From: Sclerotiophoma versabilis
Lineage: Eukaryota; Ascomycota; Dothideomycetes; Pleosporales; Didymellaceae
Length of the DNA stretch: 64,000 nucleotides
Direction: 5' to 3'
NCBI GenBank assembly: GCA_012274445.1
Contig: JAAROD010000081.1
Span: 186,001 to 250,000 of the forward strand
The position numbers and the translations under genes were made by a program. Positions within the stretch are counted from its first letter, which is position 1, and every line of letters begins with the position of its first letter. A model generated the notes under the pieces. It did no database searches. It saw only the letters and a list, made by a program, of their open reading frames with translations, and was not told the origin of the DNA. This document shows, piece by piece, positions 45,171 through 55,637 of this stretch.

Positions 45171-47135
45171 GAACATTTGAGCCTGGAGTTGCTGTTGCTG
45201 CATCTGCATCTGGACAATAAGGTCGTCCTGCGCCAATGGAGAATGGGGGAACTGCTGGCTTGCCCTCCTGCCAAATGGAGAGTGCGGTGAGACAAGGCCG
45301 GCAAGGTCTGGTCTACTCGATGGCAAGGCAGGTAGGGCTGGTGAGCCACCTCGTCCATCCTGAGAGCCGAAGTAGCCGCCTGGAGACCATGTACCAGAAG
45401 GTGATATCCCATGATGAGAGAAGCTCCCTGGGCCAAAGGTCGAATGACGGTGCATGTGCATGCTTGGTCGGACATTTGCGAATGCAGCAGGCGACGCGAT
45501 CGATTGCCGAGACATGTGGCCAGGCGATGGCCCGAATGGGAAAGGACCAGTTGCGACGCTTCCCTGCCTGCCACGATGACTGCCTCCAGAAGGTGTGGGC
45601 AGTGGTGGAGAGAAGGGCAGGCCGGGATACTGTCCTGATACTTGCCGTGACATGGGCGCTGGTGCTTCGTCCTCTCCACCCAGACTCACTCCCAACGCTG
45701 CGAGTTTGGCCTCGACGAGTGAATTAACGTAGTTATCCCACTCACTCTTCTTTGGCACAAAAACCTTGAAATTCGACCCAATGCTGGCTCGCTCTGCCCG
45801 TGTATCGTTTTCGGTTGGCCATATGGCTCGATTGTGCGCCTGCTGATCTCCGACATCCACGCCGTTCCAGTGACCAAAGCCATTTGTGTTGTAGCCCAGA
45901 CGCTGCAAGTTCTGCATCTTTGCCTCTACTGCTGCTGGACTCATGGGTTTCGGCGGGTAGCCATGTGTTCCGCGTGGGATATCGTGCGGTATGGAGATGA
46001 TGCAGCCCTTGCCCTTGACCATGATCTTCTTGCGAGTGCGTGGAACAGGTGTTCGTGCGGGCTCAACAGGCGTTGGGGGCTTGTTGGGGGTTTGCTCCAC
46101 CGGCTTCGGCGAATGCGAGGGAGTGGCATCGTGAGGAGAGATTGGCGACGCAAACAGGTTGCGTGCACTCGATGTCCGCGGAGGGAACTGCGGTGGAGCA
46201 GCAGGGCCAGCACTGGAGGCCTCTCGAGGGTGTGAGGTCGGCTCGGCACCGGCGTACTTTGAGGCCATCATTTTTCCAAGCGCCTCTTTCTGGTCCTTGC
46301 TGATATGACGCCAGAAGTCCTGCTGGTTCAGGGTCTTGTTGTTGCTCCTTGCCTTGTGGCCCCTCTTCGGTGGGCCGGGGAGGAGCAAGTCGTGGTGCTG
46401 GTCCGAATCGGACTGGGAGTCAATGTCGAAGCTGATGTCACTCTTCCACTTGTTCTTCTCTCGATTCCAACGCTCTTCCAAGAACGAACGCACCCACTCT
46501 TCCGAGGTAGGGTTCTTGTCAGAAGCGCGCGGGGTGAAGCCAGACGACTGTGCTTCCCTCGTCGGTGTTATCGATCGAGGCAGTCGAGACTGGATGAGGT
46601 TCTCGAGCGTGAACTGGTTCGGCGAGCCGTCCGGGTGGAGTGAAGGAATGAGATGCTCGAGGTTGAACCGGCCAGGAGCGTCGTCCTCGACTTCGAGCCT
46701 GGGCGGCAGCAAGTGGCCGAGGCCAAAATGCAGGGCGGAAGAGGCGTCGTCGAGGTCGTCGCTCCCAAAGCTGGCCGAGGCGCGGCGGTGGGGATTGAAG
46801 ACGGGGGGCGGGAGTCGGTACGGACTGCCCCAGCTTGCGGTGTAGAAGGAAGTATCGTCGGGGCGGTCGTGGCGCGCAACGGTCGAGGGCGTGCGTGGCA
46901 GGCGTCCGAGGGCGGAGAGCGCAGGGAGGGCGGGCAGCTCGGGGCTGGAATTGGCGAGGGTGAGGGTTGGGGACAGGGCGGTCCACAGCGTCTGGGCGGG
47001 CGATGCTACGCTACTGCGCTCTTCGGCGTGCTCGAGGGCTCCGCCGAGGTGCTGGGCGGCGGCGGGCGGCGAGGCAGGCAGCGCAGGCGAGGAAGGCAGC
47101 GCAGGCGAGGGCTCGGAGCTGCGTCGAGCGGGCAT
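39867..47135 (-). CDS. giant coiled-coil scaffold-like protein
   Basis: One uninterrupted frame of 2422 residues. The N-terminal ~900 residues are Pro/Ser-rich and disordered, with short conserved-looking motifs (DDTSFYTASWGSPYRLPP; EEWVRSFLEERWNREKNKWK) and a polyglutamine stretch near residue 655-670. A middle section includes an FxP/FNPG-rich low-complexity region (AFKPTASTFKPA, AFNPGG). Residues about 1430-1670 hold eight imperfect copies of an IRxIVxEAL unit. A long heptad coiled coil follows to about residue 2190. The C-terminal block WLRELLGVRVDDINDLINAL and RETVRDAAIRIRTNLQMEQ is the most family-like region, followed by a disordered tail. Some fungal annotations call similar proteins 'myosin class II heavy chain', but there is no motor domain. 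It could be a cortical, spindle-pole or septal tether. It contains no membrane helix. Same strand as the MFS gene upstream. Confidence 0.82.
42131..42840 (-). repeat. tandem ~30-residue repeat, about eight copies
   Basis: Successive units begin KIRDVVRDALES, KIREILADVLVS, QIRAIVEDAIAS, DIKSMLTETFAL, DVRSIVMEAFAI, AIRSIIAETLNT, TIRSIVTEALAS and DVRELVDDAF, separated by Pro/Glu-rich linkers of 10-20 residues. The period varies from about 24 to 35 residues. Each unit predicts a short amphipathic helix with the pattern acidic-x-I-[RK]-x-[IV]-[VIL]-x-[ED]-[AT]. Confidence 0.85.
45139..45212 (-). repeat. CAG/CAA polyglutamine tract
   Basis: Coding repeat read on the minus strand as a run of ten or so glutamines plus a flanking Gln/Met-rich stretch. 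Mixed CAG and CAA codons limit slippage. The longest pure run is four CAG units. Confidence 0.9.
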
Positions 47136-48148
47136 TCAACTCTGCGCGTCGAGGGGCGAGGCGGCGGACGGGCGGGAGCACGCGTCGCTGGGCGGTGATG
47201 CAACAGGGTCTGGGAGAGCTATGTACAAAGGGAAGACAACTGCGCACGGCTAAAGGAGCGGCATGGGGAGGGAGAGCACTGGTCGGGAGCTGGAGCACGC
47301 AGGACGGGCACGCATCCTCTGGCTGCAGCAGCGATTCGGACTCGGGCTCTGTGCAGGTGGAGGTGTGCAGCCCGGCGACGTCGTCGAGAATTTAGGGGAG
47401 CTGGCCCAAGCAGCGACCACTCGCCCCAGCGCCCGCCGATTGGCCGTGGGCCCCCGTTGCTGCGGCCGCCGCTGCGCTGAGGGCCCTGCACGCCCGCCTG
47501 CAGCCCGCCCGCAGCCAATCCGCGCGCCCCTGACACGTGGGCGCGTCACACACGCAGCCTGTACAACGCATGCAGCCGTGACTGCTTCGAGCCTGGTCGG
47601 CGTTGCAGCCGGCGGCGGGACGAGTGGCTTTGCACACTCGGCCTCGTCCCCGGACGGCCGCCCGGTGGCAGCGCGGGCAGCGCAACGCGCTCAATCGCAC
47701 CTCGCCTCCTGTGCATCTGTCACGGCGCGCTTCATTTCCTAACAGCAGCTGCACCTACCACCGCCAGAGCACGGTCGCACATAGCGTCCAGGCGGACGTG
47801 GCCAATCGCTGCACGCTGTCACACTGCGTCTGAAACCCGTCACTCGCTGTCACGACGCTCAGCCAGACCGTTGCTGCACCTCCTCGCAGCTGTTGACCAA
47901 CAACAAACAACCCATCGCCTCACCGTTTCACATCGAGCACTTTACGCGTGCGCGACGCCAAGGCTACCGACTAGCGCGCACTAGCTCCCGTGCCGCGGAC
48001 ATGGGTCCCAGAGATGGAAGCATTGCATTGCATTGGGAAGCCAGGCGGAGCGTTGGCCGACGCCAGTACAGAAGCAGCACCACCCCATCACCGAGCGTGC
48101 TTTGTCTGACCCTACCAACACATGGCAGATGCTGCACGAGCTGGAATC
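47136..48148. other. GC-rich promoter and leader of the coiled-coil gene
   Basis: Separates two same-strand genes. Very GC-rich, so many spurious frames are open on both strands (up to 160 codons). No domain, splice-supported gene or RNA gene was recognised. Confidence 0.5.
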
Positions 48149-49736
48149 TCACACTCTCTGCCACATCACCAACCTCTTCAAGAAAGCGCTCTTTTTGAAC
48201 CCCTCCGGCACACCACCAGCAGTCTGGCCTGTAGCTGCCACAGGATCAATATCAGCCGCCCTCTTCCCAGCCATCGCCGCTTTCTCCTCCACATCCCCAA
48301 TCTTCCAAGCTCTGACGCCCCATAGCATGCAAGCAGCAGCAATGTACATCCACCCCGTGAACAGAATGGCTCCCGTATAGCTACCGCCATTGTACGCCAC
48401 AATCTCCAGCCCAATAGGCTCAGAGAACGTTGTAGGCAGCACCAACACCAACCAGGTCAGGCTCAGCGCACTTGGCAAGTCGACCAGGCCCATGATCTCT
48501 GTCGTGACAGGTGCAGCGACAGCCCAGAATGTCCCTGCAACACTGCCGCCAAGGATAGCAAAGAAGATGAGCACCCCAAAAGATTTTGCAAACATCCAGA
48601 TGACCAGCGAAAACAAGCCGGCAAGGAACGTCATCGTACTCGCCATGTTCAGCCTCCCAAAAGAATCGGAAAAGTAGCCAATAGGTGGGCGTCCCATTGC
48701 CTGCCCCAGGTTCAGCACCGCGCCGACAATAGATCCTTGCTGTGCAGTCATGCCCACCGTCCTCGCATAGTTTGGCAGTGAAAACAGAAGCACAACGTAG
48801 GCCAGCATGCTCAGGAACCCAAACGCCATCAGCCCCAGAAACTGCGGCTTCTTGAACAGCCGGTAGTCGAAGCTCAACTGGCTGCTCCCGATCTGCTTGT
48901 TCCGGTCTCTGATAATGAGCGCGCAACTTGTGTTGACGATGAATGCAACAATGGCAAGAATCCGGAAGGCCCAGGGAAGCCCGATGTTCTTGATCATCGC
49001 CTGCGCAGCCAGTGAGTAGATGAGACCACCGAGACCGCTACCCGCAGCGGCATATCCATTTGCGAGCGAGCGCCGGGTAGTAAACCACTGTGCGCTGATC
49101 CCCACGCTCCCAACGAAGAGAAAGCCCATCCCATAGCCGAAGCATAGGCCTTGTGAGAGGAAGAGATGCCAGATTTGACTTGCAAAGCTGGCACCGATAA
49201 AAGAGATTGTCTCGAGCACCACGCCGATGAGCAGCGTGGTGCGCGTGCCGAAAAGGCGCGTGGTGAGCGTGGCGATGGGGGAAACGATGAGCGCTTGACT
49301 GATGGACAGACCGCCAATAAAGGCGTAGGAGAGATGAGAAGCCCCCGGGAAGACGTTGTTGGCAAGGTAGTACGCGAGGAAGACAGCGTAGGCGGAATTT
49401 AGACCCCATGTATGGCTAGTGAAGTCAAGTCAGTATGTGAAATTGGACAGTAGTAATGTGAGGTCGGAGGCGAATTACGTACGCATTGATGGTGGCACAC
49501 GCTGCTACGCAAACCCAGCCATATCCTCCATTGGGAGGCACGTCTGCTGTCTTCTCAACCATGGCATTGCCTTCGCCCGCAACTGCATCTTGACTTCCAG
49601 CTATTCCTTGCTCTTTCTCAGCACTAGCTGTATTCGGCGCATCGGCAGCTCCACCGCTCTTTTCACTGCTCTCAATGCCCGTGTACCCTATTGAATTCAC
49701 CACTTCATCATTTGGCGACTGATGATGACTCGTCAT
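48149..49736 (-). CDS. MFS transporter, monocarboxylate-transporter type
   Basis: Exons 49736-49483 and 49415-48149 give 506 residues, with a 67-nt intron. The signature of the monocarboxylate-porter family is present just before helix 1: PPNGGYGWVCVAACATINA|HTWG, matching the [DN]GGxGW motif. About twelve hydrophobic segments follow, including AFIGGLSISQALIVSPIATL, FGTRTTLLIGVVLETISFIG, GYGMGFLFVGSVG with WFTTRRSLANGYAAAGSGLGG (the motif before helix 5) and, in the second half, MGRPPIGYFSDSFGRLN, the loop 8-9 signature. The ~70-residue N-terminal cytosolic tail is acidic and Ser-rich. Family members in fungi carry monocarboxylates, riboflavin or other small acids; the substrate is not inferable. 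Plasma membrane or vacuole. The ATG at 49734-49736 is the only good start in frame with the tail. Confidence 0.9.
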
Positions 49737-50257
49737 GGTTGTTTAACCTCGGATCGTCGCCCCGGAAATAAGGAGGCTGAAGGGAACCGTTCTTGCGTCG
49801 CAGATCTCCACAAGGCTCTTTTGTACCTATTGCTACAGTTTGTAGCGATTCCGGCTCTTTATATGCAATCCATAGTCTGAGTAGGAGTGTAGGCAAATAT
49901 GGACAATCCGCCGAAGAGTGGAGTTGCGCCTTCATCTAACACGCTAGCTCGGATATAACACTTGTGCAGAAAGTTTTACGTGACGCTCCCTACCGGGGGG
50001 CTGGAATGCGGTTAAGCTCCTCTTAGATGATTGGCTTGCGGTACGACGGCCTTGACTACGCCCTATTGGCGTCACGAGCGGCTTGGGCAAGTCGTGTTTG
50101 CGTTGCAAAATATGGTTATGGTTGAATTTTTTACTTCATTCATAGAGATAACCAAGTCTGAGAACGGTAGTGATTCCGATTGAGCAACGCCTTTTCATCA
50201 ATTTAAAGCCAAATGGTATCTTACATCCCTTCTCAATAACGCCTTTCTACGCAATGC
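49737..50257. other. intergenic, MFS promoter
   Basis: Upstream region of the MFS gene and 3' flank of the next minus-strand gene. AT-rich near 50.1-50.2 kb. Nothing else seen. Confidence 0.5.
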
Positions 50258-51657
50258 CTATTGCACCCTTGTTTGGCAGTGTGACATGAATCTATACATG
50301 CCTTCAATGCCTTGATACTCAAGAGGTGCGTCGTGGTTCACCTCATCTGCCTCACTGGTGTGTAAAGACTCGTATCCTGAAGGCGATGAAGACGACAGCC
50401 ACGGATTGGTCGTATTTTCTTCCATGTCAAGACACTCGTCAAAGCCATCTTCCAAATGCGTCGAGTATGCGTCGGAGCTGAGAACAGAAGGCGAAATCAT
50501 CTGCTCCCAATCAATTGGCTGAACGTGTTGGCGACTAGTGACTGGCTTGTCAAAGAATGAGCACTCGGAAGGCGTCCTGCTGGAAGCGAAGGGAAAGAGA
50601 AGAGCAATCTCGGTACCAACAAAGGAATCGAAGTCCTCATCTTGGTAGACTACACCTCGCTGTACCTCCAAATCGCTACAAATGGTCTCAACGGTGTCAC
50701 GATCGCAGCCAGGGAAGTGGACCTTCAATGTCGAGTCTTCGTAAGTGATGGGCAGATCGCCGAGTTCTGACAGTCGTTGCAGATCCCTCAAGACAGTAGC
50801 AAGTTCCTTGACTGCGCGAGTGAAGTCAATAGACAGGACATCCAGAAGACCCTCGCTCTTCAGCGAATTCTTCTCTTGCGATGTGACGAAACCTTTGACA
50901 GCCTTAAGAGGGGTAAGGGCAGTGACGGTAGGGTTGACATTGAAACTGACGTAGGAGCCGGGTGAAGCCTTGGGCACCTTGTTGAGAGTACGGTTGACCT
51001 GATCTTGCAGAGCAGTCACGGCCTTGAAGCGCTTCTCACCACGGTGAGGATCGATGCCATCGAACTGCGCCTTCTGACCGGATATCAGAAAAGCTCGGAC
51101 AGCTTGAGACACATTGTTGATGACCTGCGCTGGTGCAGCAGGGCCATGGGAGAAGTACCTGGCACCTCCAGCTCGGCCAGAACCCCAACCATAGCCTCCA
51201 GCTGTGCGGCCCAGCGTGCCTCCAGTAAGGTTCGGTCGTAGGGTCGAGGCAAAGGGTGCGCGGCCGGCTTGTGTGTTGACAATGCCACTAATACGTGACT
51301 TGGGGAAGGATGACTTGTCGTACTTAACGCCCGAGGAGCGAGATGCGGAGGTTGTGAATCGTCGTACGGCAGCCGAGATATTGCTGTGGGTGGTGTACCA
51401 ACGACCCTTGCTTTGCTTCAGGTACGCGATGCGGTGAATAGGGTGTGTGGGTGTGTTTCGAGCGAGGATCGGCTGAAGCTGTGCTTGTGTTGGGCGTGAG
51501 CCAGCAGGGAGCTGGTTCTGGATAAGCCTCGCAGCATGACGCCAGGCAGCCCTTTAGTCACATGTCAGCAGGGTGGCCCAAAGCCATGATGGAATACTCA
51601 CTTGAACGCTTTCGCGTTCCTGACCACCAGCGTATGTAACGCACCAGTTGGTGCCAT
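50258..51657 (-). CDS. conserved fungal protein of unknown function
   Basis: Exons 51657-51602 (56 nt) and 51551-50258 give 449 residues. The first exon is short: MAPTGALHTLVVRNAKAF, joined as AA|G to KAAWRHAARLIQNQLPAGSR. The N-terminal ~160 residues are Arg/Ser/Gly-rich without acids at first, compatible with mitochondrial import. The most distinctive block is TAGGYGWGSGRAGGARYFS, followed by PAAPAQVINNVSQAVRAF. The C-terminal half is acidic with SxxxSxYE-type stretches and ends RFMSHCQTRVQ. No catalytic motif is apparent. Some related database entries carry a casein kinase II beta label; the zinc-binding cysteines of CK2 beta are absent, so I do not use that name. An AACTCAG at 51767-51773 (minus) may be the acceptor of a leader intron. 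Confidence 0.75.
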
Positions 51658-52381
51658 CGTGCTCTCTGTTAACGGGTGTTGGAGGGGAGAGTGATAGTGA
51701 CTCGGTGGATGTGGGGAACGTTATGAGGCGCAGGTATTCGCCACTGCGGCCCTCGGCGGTTGGACCCTGAGTTAGCCGACGCAATGACGATCTCGACCAG
51801 CTTCGCAGTCGCAAACCACAACTTATGCGTCTTTGATCTCAACTGGCGATACTGGAAGCATGAAAAAAGGACGGGATTGAGAACTCGGAAAAACAAGGAA
51901 AAAACACAGCCAACTTTCATTTCGTAGTTTACAAGCAGAACCGTGTGCCAGATGACATAGGTTTCATTATGCCCGTCACTCCATATGTACTTTCGGGCCC
52001 TGACGTCTGACAGCTGGAAAACTGATTCGAATGCCGCTATGCTGAGACGCACAAGAGAGGAGAAACTGGTTTCGTATGTGATAATTGGAATGCAAGAAGA
52101 CGCCACCGCTACCATTGCCCACCCTGATTCACAGTCAGGTCCAGGTGGTGTCCCGGGAAGCCAAAGGTACTTCGAGTTTGGAAATCATGTCGTGTGAAAG
52201 TTGAAGGATCCGGGATATGCGCAAAACTTCTATTGGAAACGTGATTGACCGCCAGCCATGTACTAACGCCGAAGCATAAACTTTTTTGTGAAATGCGTAG
52301 AACGCCCTAGTGGATGACCCATTCGGTATTAAGGGCAACAGAACCGAACACAGCAACGCCGCAGAATGAGAGGTATCTTGG
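51658..52381. other. intergenic between two minus-strand genes
   Basis: Leader and promoter of the 449-residue protein and the 3' flank of the LARP1-type gene. A 148-codon minus-strand frame (51669-52115) overlaps the leader and has no domain. Confidence 0.5.
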
Positions 52382-55300
52382 TCAGAGTTGGAGCAACTCC
52401 AGTAGGTCGTCTGTCAACAGCCGCCGTAAGCGTTGTTGGCTACCGGAATGGGGGCAGTTGCTGCTGAGGTCTGATCGTAACTGCGTGAACGCTGGACAGT
52501 GGTCATCGTCCTCTGACTGAACTAAAGCAACGTAATCGTAGGCTACACGGTGTCGAACCACAGTCTGCGACGATAACAAGGATTGACTGTAGAGCTTGAT
52601 CAAACTCGAAAGACCAACATCGGTCATGTTACGAAGAGCATCCTCAAATGCAAGCTGTCGGAATTCTTCGTACATTCGAGTGTTGAAATTTCGAATCAGG
52701 AAGTGCGACCAAAATTGGTAAAGAACCTCCATGTCGTAACAAATTGAACCAAAAGGGGTATTTTGACGCTGCTGAAGCGCTCTCGATCGAAGATGGAAAT
52801 AAGATTCGTGAGTAATGTCAGAAGGGACAGAGCCGACAGGGTGTTCCTGATCCTTGACCCAATACAGGCGAACCGGTGGTGTGGAAATATTCGCACCACT
52901 CTTAGGGCTTTGGCGAAACCCGCACTCAACACTACTAGGAGCGTTAGTAGAAGCTTCGACGTGGTTCCTTTATGTGTAGGCTTACTCATGCGAAGTAGCC
53001 ACGCCGTGGGCCCTAGAGCGGCAGTTGAGCACATCGTCCAGTTCATCTACACCGTCATTTTTACTATCGAGAGAACCATTAGAAAATGTTCGTGAAGCTG
53101 AAGGGCGCAATGCTGCTAATGTCTTGTTCTGTTTGCGGACAATGACAGTCAAGCTTTCGATTTGCGCGTCAGAAAATGAATCGGGTTCTGCACTCACAGC
53201 CTTGGTCGATTCCTCGATCGGTTGACCGTTGGTTACGGCAGTGCCATTTACACCTTCCGGCGATGTACCGTTGGTTAAGTCTTCGGTAGGCGCTGCAGCG
53301 GCGTCCTGAGGAGCACTCGGGACGAAAGGGTTATGCTGGGGATACGACACGTCATTGCCATATCCGGTGTGCGTGGTCGGGTACTGGGGAGGGTTTGACT
53401 GGTCAAAGCCAGCAGGGTTAGGGACGGGAGGGTTGTGCAGCTCCTTTGGGCCCTCGTTCTGCGCCGACTCATCCCGTTCGGTCATGTTCAGGACCCATTG
53501 CTCCCAACCCTCACGGCGACGGAGCCTGTCACGGCCATCCTCGCCTGTGCGGTACTGTACGTGGCTCGACTGCTGGCAGACAAGCTTGAGGAGCTCGATG
53601 TCGGTAGTCAAGTTCTTGATACGGTTGAAGGCAGCGATGAAGTCGAGAGACACGAACCCCTGAGAATCCATGTGCTTTCGTAGGTACATATCCTTCAACA
53701 AGTTATCAACCGAAAAGTAGTATTCACTGAGCACGTTAGCAAAAATTTCGAGCAGTGCAATAGATCCCTTACACTTGGGTTGTAATCATCTGGAACAGAG
53801 CGAACTGGTCGACACCGTAGGGGCTGTAAGGCACGGTGCTCACGGGTGCTATCATGTTGTAGTCGTACATGTTGTATGTGTTAACAGGGGCCATTTGTGG
53901 AGCACCTTGGAAAGCAGGATAGCGGTACGAATCAGCAACCGACTGTGAGCGATGGCTGTTGCGACCAAATTTGCCTTGGGGCGCTGTGAAGAAAGTGCTG
54001 TTTCCAGGGCTGAAGGTAGTGGGAGAGCCGGGGCCCATCGAGAAAGAACCACTGCCCTGTTGAGCATGTCCGTTAGCGAATTGGTGGCCGTTAGCGAATC
54101 CACCTCGTCCTCCACGACCGCCACCGCGCGGCCTATCCCGACCGCCGGCGTAGGAGTTGTTGTAGCGGTTTTGCTTGGAATGGACGCCGCTCGGCCCTTC
54201 AAAGGGTCGTCGCTCGCTCTCCGAACCATCCTCCTTGGTGGGGGATGCATCACTATCCTTCTTTCGCTCAGAACCGTTGAAGTCGCCCCTACGGCCCTTA
54301 CCAGGCCTGCCGGCATACTGGCGAGGGATTGCGCCACTCTGATTAGACACCTCTGTCATGGTGGAGGCCCGCTTTGGCGCCTCAGGCTCGAAAGATGCAG
54401 CGCCAGGTCCCTTCAAAGACTTCTCTCCATTGACTGCTGGCACTTGCTCCTTGAGTGTTGGTGAAGCAGCACTGCCTGAGCGCTTTGACTTCGGAGACGC
54501 ATCTCCGGCAACGCCATTGACTTCACGCTTAGGCTGCTCGCCATTGAGTACAGCGTCTGGTGCTGGAGCATCTTTTTCAGATGTCGCGACACCGTTGGTA
54601 CCAAAACCAGCAGGCCTGCCACCGGACTGTGCTCCTCCACGACCGCCAGGCCTGCCTCCTCTGCGAGGGTTCGCGGCATTGGGCAGTGGTGTGTTGAAGA
54701 CGACAGATGGTGTATATGGGACCTTCACCCATTCGTGTTTGCCTGAGGTACCGTTTGGTGCATTGTCCTTCCGCTCCTTCTCATTCTTCTCTTGAGCCTT
54801 CTTGCGATCCTCGTCGACTGCCGTCTCTGGTGTTGGCCAGGATTCCTGGTCCTGGTTGGGCGGTAGCGGCATAGCGCTCGACGTAGGTTTTACGTCCTTG
54901 TCATACGGCCTGCCTTTAGCGCCCTTCTTCTCAGTATCTCCTCTGGTGTCCTTTCGCAGAGAAGCTGCCTTGTCTTCCCTACGACCCTTGGGCTTGTTCT
55001 CAGTACTTGTGGGTCTCCCCTCGGGGCTGCTCTTCTTGGGCGCTCCGTTCGTGAGAGGCGACGCTACAGGCTTTACCTGGGATTTCTGCTGGTCTGCGCG
55101 CTGTTGCCAGATGTTGACAGCTGGCAGAGGTGCCTCCTTCAGAGGCTTAGGTGGCTCCTTCTCCTTCTCCGCCTCCTTCTTTTCACCCTTCTTGCCTTTC
55201 CTGCCCTTTTCACCCCTCTCGGACTTTTCTGAGGTCTTTTGTACCGGCTCGACAGTCTTGTCGACCGAAGTGGAGGCCTGAGACTTATTATCCCATGTCG

Positions 55301-55637
55301 ACTCAGAGGACATGTTGGGCTGTGAGGACACGTCGTCGTCCTTGGTCACTGTTGAAGCAGACAGAGAGTCGAGATCTGCAGTGGATGTCTCGAGCGGCTC
55401 GGCAGGTTTTGTGGGCTTCGAAGAAGTCATTGGGGAGTCGTCATTCGTCGTGGGCTGTTCGGTCGAGGATTCGGTGTCGGCATCGTCGGCCCAGCTGTTT
55501 ACCTGGGCGACCGAGGTAATTGGGGCTTTAGAAGCGTCGTCTTTGGCGGGTGTGGCTGAGCCAGAAGCTGGCTTGCTGACAGAGACCGGACTTGAAATGC
55601 CCTTCGCTGCTTGCGCGTATGAGAAAGTTGCTGCCAT
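52382..55637 (-). CDS. LARP1-type La-motif RNA-binding protein with DM15-like C-terminus
   Basis: Exons 55637-53773, 53726-52986 and 52934-52382 (acceptor possibly three bases later) give 1052 residues. LARP1 proteins bind mRNA through a La module and, in animals, the cap of TOP mRNAs through the DM15 region; the fungal Sro9/Slf1 group has the La motif. Exon 1 opens MAATFSYAQAAKG and is a long disordered Lys/Glu/Pro- and RGG-rich region. The La motif spans the first splice junction: TTQ|VEYYFSVDNLLKDMYLR, GFVSLDFIAAFNRIKNL (about residues 619-700). After 165 disordered residues, a 51-nt intron (GTAAGC...CCTAG) leads to a third exon with MEVLYQFWSHFLIRNFNTRM and YEEFRQLAFEDA (about 937-968), which closely resembles the DM15 repeat of animal LARP1. 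Stopping at the donor would give a false end, ...TSHE. Cytosolic, polysome-associated by inference. Confidence 0.9.
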
